Shown here: positions 31,340 to 40,161 of the stretch, in pieces
How the letters are laid out: each line of letters begins with the position of its first letter
Numbering within the stretch: position 1 is the first letter of the stretch
Assembly: GCA_017933995.1 (NCBI GenBank)
Contig: JAGBKI010000017.1
Location: 1 to 64,000, forward strand
From: Bacteroidaceae bacterium
GTDB lineage: Bacteria > Bacteroidota > Bacteroidia > Bacteroidales > Bacteroidaceae
DNA length: 64,000 nucleotides
Direction: 5' to 3'
Notes under the pieces: generated by a model
Database searches by the model: none
Told to the model about the DNA's origin: nothing
What the model saw: the letters and a program-made list of their open reading frames with translations, nothing else
Program-made: the position numbers and the translations under genes

Positions 31340-32314
31340 ATGCACCGCATCGTACTCATCGGCGGAAGCGGCTTTGTGGGCACACGCCTCATCGGACTCC
31401 TGCGCAGGAACCCCGACTACGATGTGCGCAACATTGACATTGCCCCCTCCGAAGCCTATCCCGAACTGACCGAATACGGCGACGTGCGCCGCCTGCACGA
31501 CATGCTCCAGGCGCTGCGCGGAGCCGACACCGTCGTCCTGCTCGCCGCCGAGCACCGCGACGACGTCCGCCCCCTGTCGCGCTACAACACCACCAACGTC
31601 GGCGGTATGCGCCACGTCCTGCGCGCCATGTCCGAGCACGGCGTGCGGCGTCTGGTTTTCTTCTCCTCCGTGGCCGTATACGGCCTCGACAAACCCGAAC
31701 CCGACGAGACCGCTACGCCCGACCCGGCCAACGAGTACGGACGCTCGAAGTGGAAGGCCGAGCAGGTGCTCACGCGATGGCACGGACGCCACGCCGACGT
31801 CGACGTGAGCGTCGTCCGCCCCACCGTCATCTTCGGCGAAGGCAACCGGGGCAACGTCTACAACCTGCTGCGGCAGATTCAGGGAGGGCGTTTCCTGATG
31901 GTCGGCGCGGGACGGAACAAAAAGAGCATGGCCTACGTCGGCAACGTCGCCGCCTTCGTCGTCCACCTGCTCTCGCGCGGCGAGCGCGGATACCGTATAT
32001 ATAATTACGTCGACAAGCCCGACTTCGACATGAACGGCCTCGTCGCCCTGGTCAGCGACGCCACCGGGCGCCACATCCCCGCCACGCACTTCCCGCGCTG
32101 GATGGGTCTTGCCGGGGGCTACGCCTTCGACCTCCTCGCCCTCGTCACGCGCCGCCGCCTCAACGTCAGCGCGCAGCGCGTCCGCAAGTTTTGCGCCACC
32201 ACCCAGTTCTCCGCCGCCCGTGCCCTGACCACCGGCTTCCAGCCCCCCTACCCCATCGCCGACGCCCTGAAACGCACCCTCGCCTACGAGTTCGGCGCGG
32301 GCGCAAAGCAGTAA
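31340..32314 (+). CDS. NAD-dependent epimerase/dehydratase
   Basis: 324 aa, extended short-chain dehydrogenase. The N-terminal Rossmann motif is IGGSGFVG (residues 7-14), and the catalytic YxxxK is YGRSK (Tyr133, Lys137) with the Ser in FFSSVAVYG. It probably interconverts nucleotide sugars (UDP-GlcNAc or UDP-GalNAc type) for the polysaccharide made by the adjacent GT4, but the substrate is inferred. It is followed after 2 bp by the second NTP_transf_5 gene, so the two are clearly cotranscribed. Confidence 0.88.
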   Translation: MHRIVLIGGSGFVGTRLIGLLRRNPDYDVRNIDIAPSEAYPELTEYGDVRRLHDMLQALRGADTVVLLAAEHRDDVRPLSRYNTTNVGGMRHVLRAMSEHGVRRLVFFSSVAVYGLDKPEPDETATPDPANEYGRSKWKAEQVLTRWHGRHADVDVSVVRPTVIFGEGNRGNVYNLLRQIQGGRFLMVGAGRNKKSMAYVGNVAAFVVHLLSRGERGYRIYNYVDKPDFDMNGLVALVSDATGRHIPATHFPRWMGLAGGYAFDLLALVTRRRLNVSAQRVRKFCATTQFSAARALTTGFQPPYPIADALKRTLAYEFGAGAKQ

Positions 32315-32316
32315 CG

Positions 32317-33447
32317 ATGAACCCGAACGCCCGTCCCCAACCGCCCCACCCCATGCACCCCCTTTTCTCCCTCATCCGCGTATCGCTGGGCCGCGCCGAA
32401 AGCCTCGGGGCGGCGATGGACGTCGCGGCGTGGCACGCACTGCTGCAGACGGCCAAGGAACAGACGCTCACCGGCGTGCTGATGGAAGGCATCAAACGTC
32501 TGCCGAAAGACGAGCAGCCCGAGACCGAGACGATGTTCCAGTGGCTCGCCGCCGCCGAGCGCGGCAAGCAGCTCAGCCGCCGCCTCAACGCCTCAGCCGC
32601 CAAACTCACCGCGCGCCTCGAACGCGACGGCATACGCAGCGTGGTGCTCAAGGGACAGGGCGTCAGCCTGCTCTATCCCGACCCGCTCACACGCACACCG
32701 GGCGACATCGACCTGTGGATGGAGGGTGGCCGACGGCGGCTCGTCGCCTACATACGCCGCTACTTCCCGCGCGAGCGCGTGGTCTACCACCACATGGACT
32801 TCCCCGTGCTGCGCAAGGCCGACGTCACCGTGGAGGCGCACTTCACGCCGTCGTGGATGTACAGCCCCGTGACCAACCGGCGGCTGCAACGCTGGTTCGC
32901 CACGATGTGGCCCACCGAGGCGCAGCACCGCGCCGCCCTGCCCGAGGGCGCAGGCACCGTCGGCGTCAGCACGCCGGCCTTCAACCGCGTGTTCATCCCC
33001 GTCCACATCTACCGCCACCTGCTCGACGAGGGTGTCGGGCTGCGCCAGTTGCTCGACTACTACTACGTGCTGCTGCACGACCCCGCCACGCCCGCCGAAA
33101 AGGAAGAAGCCGCGCGGACATTGCGCAGCCTCGGTATGGCGCGCTTCAGCGGCGCACTGGCCTACGCCATGCAGGAACTCTTCGGCCTCGAAACGCAGTA
33201 CCTGCTCTTCGCGCCCGACGCGAAGGAAGGCCGTTTCCTCATCGACGAAGTGATGCTGGCCGGCAATTTCGGAAAATACGACACGCGCTTCGCCCACGAG
33301 CGCGAGGGCGACGGCCACCTGCGCCGTTTCCTGCGCAAACAGCGTCGCAACCTCCACTTCCTCGCCCACTACCCCTCCGAAGTCCTCTGGCACCCCCTCT
33401 GGCGCCTCTGGCACTTCTTCTGGCGCTGGGGAAAAGGGTACCTTTGA
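32317..33447 (+). CDS. NTP_transf_5-family nucleotidyltransferase-like protein (second of two)
   Basis: 376 aa from ATG 32317, or 364 if the later Met at 32353 is used. It shares architecture with the gene at 27968: SVVLKGQGVSLLYPDPLTRTP followed by GDIDLWMEG, HFTPSWMYSPVTNRRLQRW, FNRVFIPVHIYRHLLDEGVG and LRQLLDYYYVLLH, and both end in a WRxWHxxWRxxKGY-type tail. The pair flanks the HU/GT4/epimerase genes. The GDID motif suggests nucleotidyl transfer; the substrate is unknown. The porX gene begins 56 bp downstream. Confidence 0.82.
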   Translation: MNPNARPQPPHPMHPLFSLIRVSLGRAESLGAAMDVAAWHALLQTAKEQTLTGVLMEGIKRLPKDEQPETETMFQWLAAAERGKQLSRRLNASAAKLTARLERDGIRSVVLKGQGVSLLYPDPLTRTPGDIDLWMEGGRRRLVAYIRRYFPRERVVYHHMDFPVLRKADVTVEAHFTPSWMYSPVTNRRLQRWFATMWPTEAQHRAALPEGAGTVGVSTPAFNRVFIPVHIYRHLLDEGVGLRQLLDYYYVLLHDPATPAEKEEAARTLRSLGMARFSGALAYAMQELFGLETQYLLFAPDAKEGRFLIDEVMLAGNFGKYDTRFAHEREGDGHLRRFLRKQRRNLHFLAHYPSEVLWHPLWRLWHFFWRWGKGYL

Positions 33448-33503
33448 CACCCCGAAAACACCCGCCCCTCAATAAGAACCAACTAAAAAACCACACAGAA
33501 TTT

Positions 33504-35054
33504 ATGGCAGCCCGATTGCTTTGGATTGACGATGAGATTGACATGCTCCGCGCCCACGTGATGTTTCTCGAAAAGAAAGGTTACGAGGTCTACACTTGCA
33601 ACAACGGTTCCGATGCGCTACGCCGGTGCGCCGCAGAACCTTTCGATCTTATTCTGCTGGATGAAAACATGCCCGGCCTTTCGGGATTGGAGACGCTACA
33701 GGGGATAAAGGAGGTGCAGCCAGACGTACCAGTCGTCATGGTGACAAAGAACGAAGAGGAAGACCTGATGGACCAAGCCATCGGAGCGCAGATAGCCGAC
33801 TACCTCATCAAGCCCGTTAACCCCAACCAGATACTGCTCACGCTGAAAAAAAACATCCACCAGCGCGAAATCGTCAGCGAGGCCACGCAGTCGGCCTACA
33901 GCCGAGCTTTCGGAGAGTTGCAATTGCAGATATCCGACAACGCCGACTTTGAAAAGTGGAAGGAACTATACAAACGCCTTGTGTACTGGGAGTTGCAGCT
34001 GAGCGAAACGGACGTGCCAATGATGGAAATGCTCGCGGCGCAGAAAGAGGAGGCCAACCGGGAGTTCGCCCGCTTCATTGCCAAGCACTACGAGCACTGG
34101 GTGGAATCGCCCGAAGACAGACCGCTGATGAGTCCTGACGTGTTCAAAAAATGCGTGTTCCCACTGCTGCGCGACGGGCGCAAAGTGTTCCTGCTCGTGC
34201 TCGACAACTTCCGCTACGACCAGTGGCGCACTTTAAGCCGAGAGCTGGCCGACGGGTTTGACATTGACGAGGACTTGTTCTTGGGCATTTTGCCCACAGC
34301 CACACAGTACGCGCGCAACGCCATCTTCGCTGGGCTGATGCCCGCCGACATCAAGCACATGTACCCGCACCTATGGGTGGAAGATACATCCGACGAGGGC
34401 AAGAATCAGCACGAAGAGGAGCTGATTCGCCTGCAATTGGAACGGTTCAGGCGTAAAGAGCGTTTCACCTATCACAAACTCAATGACTCCATGGCTGCCG
34501 ACCGTCTGCTCGGGCAGATGACGCAACTGGCCGAGACCCCACTCAATGTACTTGTAGTCAATTTCATTGACATCCTCTCCCATGCCCGCACGGAATCGCG
34601 CATGGTGCGCGAACTTGCACCCGACGAGGCAGCCTACCGAAGCATCACGCTCTCGTGGTTTCGTCACACGGCAGTGAAAGACCTGTTCCGCGCACTGGCC
34701 GAACTCGATGTGGACATACTCATCACCACCGACCACGGCAGCATTTATGTAGACACGCCCGTCAAGGTTATCGGCGACCGGCAGGTAAATACAAACCTGC
34801 GCTACAAACTCGGACGCAACCTAAGCTATAACCCCAAGGAGGTGTTCGAGATGAAACAGCCCGCACGTTTCGGCCTGCCCGCACCCAACCTTTCTACTGC
34901 CTACATCTACACCACGGGGCGCCGCTTTTTTGCCTACCCCAACAACTACAACCACTACGTACAGTACTATCGCGGCACTTTCCAGCACGGCGGGATTTCT
35001 TTGGAAGAACAGCTTATCCCCTTGGTACACCTGCGACCGAAAGCGAGTCGCTGA
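33504..35054 (+). CDS. porX: PorX, response regulator of type IX secretion with a PglZ-type phosphatase domain
   Basis: 516 aa from ATG 33504. The N-terminal receiver domain (1-120) has the acidic pair LLWIDDE, phospho-acceptor Asp53 (LILLDENMPG) and a Lys in LIKPVNPNQ. A helical linker follows, then a PglZ/alkaline-phosphatase-like domain (about 200-516) with LVLDNFRYDQWRTL, LPTATQYARNAIFAG and ITTDHGSIYVDTP. PorX, with the PorY sensor, activates T9SS genes in Porphyromonas and binds cyclic oligonucleotides in some species. The secreted proteins at 55246 and 60583 carry T9SS-like tails, so the system is probably active here. It ends at a terminator shared with the convergent gene. Confidence 0.93.
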   Translation: MAARLLWIDDEIDMLRAHVMFLEKKGYEVYTCNNGSDALRRCAAEPFDLILLDENMPGLSGLETLQGIKEVQPDVPVVMVTKNEEEDLMDQAIGAQIADYLIKPVNPNQILLTLKKNIHQREIVSEATQSAYSRAFGELQLQISDNADFEKWKELYKRLVYWELQLSETDVPMMEMLAAQKEEANREFARFIAKHYEHWVESPEDRPLMSPDVFKKCVFPLLRDGRKVFLLVLDNFRYDQWRTLSRELADGFDIDEDLFLGILPTATQYARNAIFAGLMPADIKHMYPHLWVEDTSDEGKNQHEEELIRLQLERFRRKERFTYHKLNDSMAADRLLGQMTQLAETPLNVLVVNFIDILSHARTESRMVRELAPDEAAYRSITLSWFRHTAVKDLFRALAELDVDILITTDHGSIYVDTPVKVIGDRQVNTNLRYKLGRNLSYNPKEVFEMKQPARFGLPAPNLSTAYIYTTGRRFFAYPNNYNHYVQYYRGTFQHGGISLEEQLIPLVHLRPKASR

Positions 35055-35073
35055 CCGCACGGTGCATAAACGC

Positions 35074-35106
35074 AAAAATCCCCGCCTCTTGCGAGACGGG
35101 GATTTC
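35074..35106. terminator. Terminator between porX and the convergent Gly-rich protein gene
   Basis: AAATCCCCG pairs with CGGGGATTT (stem roughly 35076-35105) around a CCTCTTGCGAGA loop, with A-rich and T-rich flanks. It serves porX and possibly the leftward gene at 35151. Confidence 0.8.
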
Positions 35107-35150
35107 TATAGCGAACCTAAATGGTTGCGAAGCCGTAAAAAACGTGTTCC

Positions 35151-35651
35151 TTAGAAACCAGGGCCACCACCAGGAAAACCGCCGGGGCCACCAGGGCCGC
35201 CTTGAAATTCTTCACCGTTGCCGCGCTGGCGTTGCTGGTCGCCGCCGCGTGGACGCTGTCCAGCCAAGACACGATAGAGTTGCTTAGCGGTGAGCTTCTC
35301 GCGGAACTTGGCAAGGTATTCGCGCTTCAGACTGAGCGCATTGGCCTCGTTCTGCAAGCTCTGCTCAATCAAGGCATTCACAGCTTCGTCGTCCATGTTG
35401 TTAAGTTCCTTCTCCTCCACACGCTTTTGGCGTTGCACGGCCATAAGCGTATCGCGGTACTCTACATAAAGAGGAACGAACCACTCTTTGACATTTTTGT
35501 CAAGTTTAAGTTCTTTTGCCATACGCTCAGCCATACGCTGAACACCTTGACGGGGGTCGCCGCCGCGCCCACCGCGCTGTCCGCCCTCTTCCTGGGCTTG
35601 TGCCGTGAAGCCCGCAAGGACTACAGCCAGCAGAATCAGAATTCTTTTCAT
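35151..35651 (-). CDS. Periplasmic Spy/CpxP-like helical protein with Gly/Pro-rich tail
   Basis: 166 aa. The signal peptide ends at TAQAQ (about residue 20). The middle part (40-130) is highly charged and helical (AERMAKELKLDKNVKEWFVPLYVEYRDTL, KREYLAKFREKLTAKQLYRVL), resembling Spy/CpxP-type LTXXQ repeats (LTAKQ near residue 123), and both ends are Gly/Arg/Pro-rich (GGPGGPGGFPGGGPGF). It is probably a periplasmic chaperone or sensor. No neighbours share its strand, so it is monocistronic. The function is inferred only from the helical pattern. Confidence 0.65.
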   Translation of the reverse strand: MKRILILLAVVLAGFTAQAQEEGGQRGGRGGDPRQGVQRMAERMAKELKLDKNVKEWFVPLYVEYRDTLMAVQRQKRVEEKELNNMDDEAVNALIEQSLQNEANALSLKREYLAKFREKLTAKQLYRVLAGQRPRGGDQQRQRGNGEEFQGGPGGPGGFPGGGPGF

Positions 35652-35837
35652 AATTGAATTGGTATTGGTTAGAAATAGTGTGCTTTTTTCGCGTTTCTAA
35701 AAAGTAGACGCATAAAGCCGAATAAGGTTTAATTCTTTCGCTTGGTTTTTCTTCGTCCGCCCAGTCAAGTAAGGAAGGCGGCTTAACAACGGGACAAAAA
35801 AGCTGCGCAGATTTTCTCTGCTGCGCCTGCTAAACAT

Positions 35838-35846
35838 TACTTTTGC
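35838..35846 (+). promoter_or_regulatory. -7 element (TACTTTTGC) 3 nt before the miaB ATG
   Basis: Box and ATG 35850 are separated by 3 nt, the same spacing as at 29050 and 42668, predicting a leaderless mRNA. Confidence 0.7.
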
Positions 35847-35849
35847 ACT

Positions 35850-37199
35850 ATGAAACGCTTGTTTATAGAGACCTACGGCTGCCAGATGAATGTGGCCGAC
35901 AGCGAGGTGGTGGCATCCGTGATGCGGATGGCGGGCTACGAACTTTGCCAGGACGAGACGGAGGCCGACGCCATCTTCCTCAACACCTGCTCCGTGCGCG
36001 ACAAGGCCGAGCAGCGCGTCGTCCACCGCCTTGAAGCCCTCCACGGCGAGGCTGCCAAGCGCGGGCGAAGGGTCATCCTCGGTGTGCTGGGCTGTATGGC
36101 CGAGCGTGTCAAGGAGGGCCTGCTCAACGACCACCACGCCGACCTCGTGGCCGGGCCGGACGCCTACCTCACGCTGCCCGACCTCGTGGCCCAGGTAGAA
36201 GCGGGCCACAAGGCCATCAACATCGAACTCAGCGGCACGGAGACCTACCGCGACGTCATCCCCGTGCGCTACTGCGGGGGCGGTGTCAGCGGCTATGTGA
36301 GCATCATGCGCGGGTGCAACAACTTCTGCCACTACTGCATCGTGCCCTACACCCGAGGGCGTGAGCGCAGCCGCGACGTAGGCAGCGTGCTGGCCGAGGT
36401 GCGCGACCTGCGCGACCGAGGCTACAAGGAAATCACCCTGCTGGGACAGAACGTCAATTCCTACCGCTATACGGGCGATGACGGACAGGAGGTGGGCTTC
36501 CCCGAACTGCTACGCCGCGTGGCGCGCGAGGCCGGGCGCGAGGTGCGCATACGCTTCACGTCGAGCCACCCCAAGGACATGTCCGACGCCACGCTGCGCG
36601 TCATCGCCGAGGAGCCGAACGTGTGCCGCCACATCCATCTCGCCGTGCAGAGCGGCAGCGACCGCGTGCTGGCCGCGATGAACCGCAAGTACACGCGAGC
36701 CTGGTACCTCGACCGTGTGGCCGCCATCCGACGCATCGTCCCCGGCTGCGCCCTTTCGACCGACATCTTCGCGGGCTACTGCGGTGAGACCGAGGAGGAC
36801 CACGCGCTATCGCTCTCGCTGATGCGCGAGTGCGCCTTCGACGCCGCCTTCATGTTCAAGTACAGCGAGCGCCCCGGCACCTACGCCGCGCGCCACCTCG
36901 CCGACGACGTGCCGGAGGATGTCAAGGTGCGCCGCCTCGGCGAACTCATCGCCGTGCAGAACGAACTCAGCGCAGCCAGCAACCGCGCCGAAGTAGGCAC
37001 GGAGGTGGAGGTGCTGGTGGAAGGCCCCAGCCGCCGCAGCCGCGAGCAGCTCTGCGGGCGCACGGAGCGCAACAAGATGGTGGTCTTTCCGCGCCGCGAC
37101 GGCCTGCGCCCCGGCAGCTACGCCCGCGTCCGCATCACCGGCAGCACCCAGGCCACGTTATTGGGCGATTTGTTGGAAAGATTGTCCCTTTATATATAA
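35850..37199 (+). CDS. miaB: tRNA-2-methylthio-N6-dimethylallyladenosine synthase (MiaB)
   Basis: Radical-SAM methylthiotransferase acting on i6A37 of tRNAs. 449 aa, the family length. The UPF0004 N-terminal domain has YGCQMNVADSE, NTCSVRDKAEQ and LGCMAERVK, holding the auxiliary cluster cysteines. The radical-SAM domain contains RGCNNFCHYCIVPYTRGRERS (CxxxCxxC), GQNVNSY and HLAVQSGSDRVLAAMNR. The C-terminal TRAM domain spans about 385-449. The start is set by the promoter box 3 nt upstream. It ends at a perfect 12-bp hairpin 20 bp downstream. Confidence 0.97.
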   Translation: MKRLFIETYGCQMNVADSEVVASVMRMAGYELCQDETEADAIFLNTCSVRDKAEQRVVHRLEALHGEAAKRGRRVILGVLGCMAERVKEGLLNDHHADLVAGPDAYLTLPDLVAQVEAGHKAINIELSGTETYRDVIPVRYCGGGVSGYVSIMRGCNNFCHYCIVPYTRGRERSRDVGSVLAEVRDLRDRGYKEITLLGQNVNSYRYTGDDGQEVGFPELLRRVAREAGREVRIRFTSSHPKDMSDATLRVIAEEPNVCRHIHLAVQSGSDRVLAAMNRKYTRAWYLDRVAAIRRIVPGCALSTDIFAGYCGETEEDHALSLSLMRECAFDAAFMFKYSERPGTYAARHLADDVPEDVKVRRLGELIAVQNELSAASNRAEVGTEVEVLVEGPSRRSREQLCGRTERNKMVVFPRRDGLRPGSYARVRITGSTQATLLGDLLERLSLYI

Positions 37200-37219
37200 A
37201 TACGGAGTGCGGCACGCAC

Positions 37220-37259
37220 AACAAGGCATAGACAGCACGTATGCAGCCTATGCCTTGTT
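37220..37259 (+). terminator. Hairpin after miaB
   Basis: A perfect 12-bp stem (37220-37231 with 37248-37259) and a 16-nt loop are followed by a weak T-rich stretch. It is probably the miaB terminator or an mRNA-stabilising hairpin. Confidence 0.65.
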
Positions 37260-37395
37260 CGTATCGCAGCCATACACAATGCCACGAAGCGCAGAACAAT
37301 GTATTTTGCCACAATCACAAGACCGACAAGCGTGTTAAAGTAACTAAAACACAGACAAAAACGCACGGTAAATGGGCTGCGGCTGTTTTTTGTTG

Positions 37396-37404
37396 TACTT
37401 TTGC
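37396..37404 (+). promoter_or_regulatory. -7 element (TACTTTTGC) of the coaX unit
   Basis: An exact match 15 nt before ATG 37420; it drives coaX, the OMP gene and lptC. Confidence 0.65.
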
Positions 37405-37419
37405 CCCGTAGAGTTACCC

Positions 37420-38154
37420 ATGAACCTTGTCATCGACATAGGCAACACATTCGCCAAGGCCGCCGTTTTCGAGGGCGTCACGCTCACCGACAGCGTGCAC
37501 TGCCGCCGCCCGGACACCGCCGCGCTCGCCGACTTCGTGAGGCACTACCGCCCGTCGGCCTGCGCCTATTCCAGCGTGGCCACCGAGGCGTCCGACGTCG
37601 ATATGCTTCTTTCGCGGCTGGCGTGTCCCGTGCTCCACGTGGGCGGCACGACACCTGTCCCTTTCCGCATAGCCTACCGCACGCCCCTGATGCTGGGCAG
37701 CGACCGTGTGGCCGCCGTGGCCGGCGCCTTGTGCCTGTTCCCGGGGCGCGACGTGCTGGTCATTGACGCTGGCACCTGCATCACGTTCGACCTGCTCACC
37801 GCCGACGGCGTCTACGAGGGCGGTAATATCTCGCCCGGCCCTTCCATGCGCCTCGCGGCGATGCACGAGGCCACGGCGCGCCTGCCCCTTGTCGGCCAGG
37901 AGGGTGAGTGCCCGCCACTGGGCTACGACACCGAGACCGCCCTGCGCAGCGGCGTGCTGCGCGGCATAGGCTTCGAAATTGCGGGCTACGCCGACGAAAT
38001 ACGCCGCAGCCGTCCCAGCCTGCTCACCCTGCTGACAGGCGGCAAGAGTGGCCTGCTGCTGCCCCACATTCCCGATAGCGTCAAGCCTGAAGCCGTGCCA
38101 CACCTTGTGGAATACGGTCTGAACCACATCCTGAACCACCACCAACAGTTATGA
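37420..38154 (+). CDS. coaX: Type III pantothenate kinase
   Basis: First step of coenzyme A synthesis: phosphorylates pantothenate with ATP. 244 aa from ATG 37420, placed right after a promoter box; an in-frame start at 37372 lies before the promoter. Hallmarks of the ASKHA fold: LVIDIGNTFAKAAVF (phosphate 1), PLMLGSDRVAAVAGA and LVIDAGTCITFDLLTADGVYEGGNISPG, the catalytic-Asp and pantothenate-site segment. The last 4 bp overlap the ATG of the next gene (ATGA), so the genes are translationally coupled. Confidence 0.95.
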   Translation: MNLVIDIGNTFAKAAVFEGVTLTDSVHCRRPDTAALADFVRHYRPSACAYSSVATEASDVDMLLSRLACPVLHVGGTTPVPFRIAYRTPLMLGSDRVAAVAGALCLFPGRDVLVIDAGTCITFDLLTADGVYEGGNISPGPSMRLAAMHEATARLPLVGQEGECPPLGYDTETALRSGVLRGIGFEIAGYADEIRRSRPSLLTLLTGGKSGLLLPHIPDSVKPEAVPHLVEYGLNHILNHHQQL

Positions 38155-39491
38155 ACACCCTTTCCACGCGCGCCCGTGCCGCCGCTGCGGCAGTGCAAAA
38201 GGGCGCGTTCTTCCTTTGCCTCGCTTTCGCCGCGCTGCCCGCCGCCGCACAGACCAACGGTAGCAACTCGCCCTATTCGCGCTACGGCTTTGGCTTGCCC
38301 GCCGACGGGGCGCAGAGTTTCAACAAAGGCATGGCCGGGACGGGCTACGCCTTGAGCGACGGCGAGCAACTCAACTTCAAGAACCCCGCCACCTATGCCG
38401 CCATCGACAGCGCGGCCTTCCTCTTCGACGTGGGCTTCACGCTGCAGAATGCCAACATCGGCACTTCGCGCAACCGCACCAACGCGCGCAACGCCCGTGT
38501 GGACTATGCCGCCGCCGGGTTCCGTATGCTGCCGGGCTTCGGCCTGTCGCTGGGTTTCCGCCCCTACAGCACTGTGGGCTACAACCTCTCCGGCACCAGC
38601 ACCTTCGAGCGCGCGGGCATCGACGTGACGCAGACCGAGACCTACAACGGCGACGGCGGACTGCGCGAAGCCTACCTTGGACTGGGCTTCAGCCCCTTCA
38701 AGGGCCTCTCCGTGGGCTTCAATGCGGGCTACCTGTGGGGCGAACTGAACCACAGCGTGAAGGCTTCTTTCAGCGACGCCACCATCTACACCCGCAACCG
38801 CAAGTATGAGGCCGACATCAGCACCTACAAGGTGGAATTCGGCCTGCAATACCACAAGCGCCTCTCCCCCCTCCACGCCGCCTCCATCGGACTGGTCTAC
38901 GGCCTGGGCCACGACATCGACTCGCGCGCCAGTTACTACGACCAGCAAATCAGCAGCACGACCGTTGTCTCCGCCGACACGCAGCGCGTGAACAAGGCGT
39001 TCGCCCTGCCCCACACGTTCGGCGTCGGACTGGGCTGGAACTACGCCGGGAAACTGCGCGTGGGGCTTGACTACACGTTCCAGAAGTGGGGCAGCGTCAA
39101 GTCGCCCGTACTCGACGGCACCACCTACGTCAGCCGTGCGGGCGAACTGAAAGACCGCCACCTCTTCTCGCTCGGCGCTGAGTTCATGCCCAACCCGCGC
39201 GGCAACAACTGGCGCGACCACATTCGCTACAGCCTCGGCCTCACCTACGCCACACCCTACAGCCGCGTGAACGGCGAGGACGGCCCCTCGGAATACGGCG
39301 CAAGCCTCGGCGTCGCCCTGCCCATCACCACGTTGTACACCTACACGGGCAACTACCCCGTGCTGCACCTCTCCGCAGGCTACCGCCGCGTGCAGCCCAA
39401 ACACTCCTGGCTGGTGTCCGAGAACTACCTGTGGGTCTCCGTCGGCCTGACGTTCAACGAGATGTGGTTCCAGAAGTGGCGCGTGCGCTAA
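38151..39491 (+). CDS. Outer-membrane beta-barrel protein of the coaX/lptC block
   Basis: 446 aa, signal peptide to about residue 34 (LPAAAQ). FadL-like N-terminus with NSPYSRYGFGLPADG and LNFKNPATYAAID, followed by alternating strands (VGFTLQNANIG, LSLGFRPYSTVGYNL, LSVGFNAGYLWGEL) and a C-terminal strand with aromatics (LTFNEMWFQKW). It is probably a 12- to 14-stranded barrel. Homologues sit between coaX and lptC in many Bacteroidota; the substrate or role is not known. Its ATG overlaps the coaX stop, and lptC follows after 6 bp. Confidence 0.82.
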   Translation: MNTLSTRARAAAAAVQKGAFFLCLAFAALPAAAQTNGSNSPYSRYGFGLPADGAQSFNKGMAGTGYALSDGEQLNFKNPATYAAIDSAAFLFDVGFTLQNANIGTSRNRTNARNARVDYAAAGFRMLPGFGLSLGFRPYSTVGYNLSGTSTFERAGIDVTQTETYNGDGGLREAYLGLGFSPFKGLSVGFNAGYLWGELNHSVKASFSDATIYTRNRKYEADISTYKVEFGLQYHKRLSPLHAASIGLVYGLGHDIDSRASYYDQQISSTTVVSADTQRVNKAFALPHTFGVGLGWNYAGKLRVGLDYTFQKWGSVKSPVLDGTTYVSRAGELKDRHLFSLGAEFMPNPRGNNWRDHIRYSLGLTYATPYSRVNGEDGPSEYGASLGVALPITTLYTYTGNYPVLHLSAGYRRVQPKHSWLVSENYLWVSVGLTFNEMWFQKWRVR

Positions 39492-39497
39492 CTCCCT

Positions 39498-40112
39498 ATG
39501 CGTGCCGTCCCGTTCCTGCTTGTCCTCTCGCTGCTGCTCGCCTCGCTCTTCGGGGCGTGCAGCGACGACACCCCGCCCACCGGCGAGGCCATCGCCACAC
39601 GCGACTCCCTGCCCGTGATGGTCACGACCGGCGTTTCGAAACTCATCAGCGACAGCGGTGTCATACGCTACCGTATCGTGGCCGAGGAGTGGCGGATGCT
39701 GGACCGCACCAAGCCTCCGCGCCAGGAGTTCGTCAAGGGCATCTTTATGGAGCGCTATGACGCCAAGTTCAAGCCCAACCTCACCATACAGGCCGACACC
39801 GCCTACTGCTACGACCAGAAACTGTGGGAACTGCGGGGTCGCGTGCGCATCGTGAACCGCGAGAAAGGCACCGTCTTCACCACCGAGGAACTTTTCTGGA
39901 ACATGTCCGACCACCTGCTCTACGGCAGTAAGCACATGCGCATCGTCGAACCCGACCAGGAAATCGAGGGCGACAGTTTCGAGGCCGACGAGCAGCTGAA
40001 CCATTACCTCGTGCGCCAGAGCCGAGGCTTCATGCCCATGCCCGACGAGCGCAAACAGCCGCCCCACGACCCCCGCGACCTGGAACGCGAGCCGGGGGAT
40101 ACGGCGAAATAA
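39498..40112 (+). CDS. lptC: LptC, periplasmic LPS-transport component
   Basis: Bridges the LptBFG transporter to LptA in carrying LPS to the outer membrane. 204 aa. The N-terminus has a lipobox-like segment (SLFGACSDD, Cys21), as seen in Bacteroidota LptC rather than the transmembrane form of Proteobacteria. The OstA-like beta-jellyroll is visible in RYRIVAEEWRMLD, GIFMERYDAKFKPNLTIQADTAYCY, LWELRGRVRIVNREKGTVFTTEELFWN and KHMRIVEPDQEIEGDSFEAD. It is followed by an antitoxin remnant and the CorC-like gene. No lptA is seen in the window. Confidence 0.92.
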   Translation: MRAVPFLLVLSLLLASLFGACSDDTPPTGEAIATRDSLPVMVTTGVSKLISDSGVIRYRIVAEEWRMLDRTKPPRQEFVKGIFMERYDAKFKPNLTIQADTAYCYDQKLWELRGRVRIVNREKGTVFTTEELFWNMSDHLLYGSKHMRIVEPDQEIEGDSFEADEQLNHYLVRQSRGFMPMPDERKQPPHDPRDLEREPGDTAK

Positions 40113-40161
40113 GGAAGCCCTCCGCCTACAGCCAGGGCTATTCGCATAAAAAACGAATACT

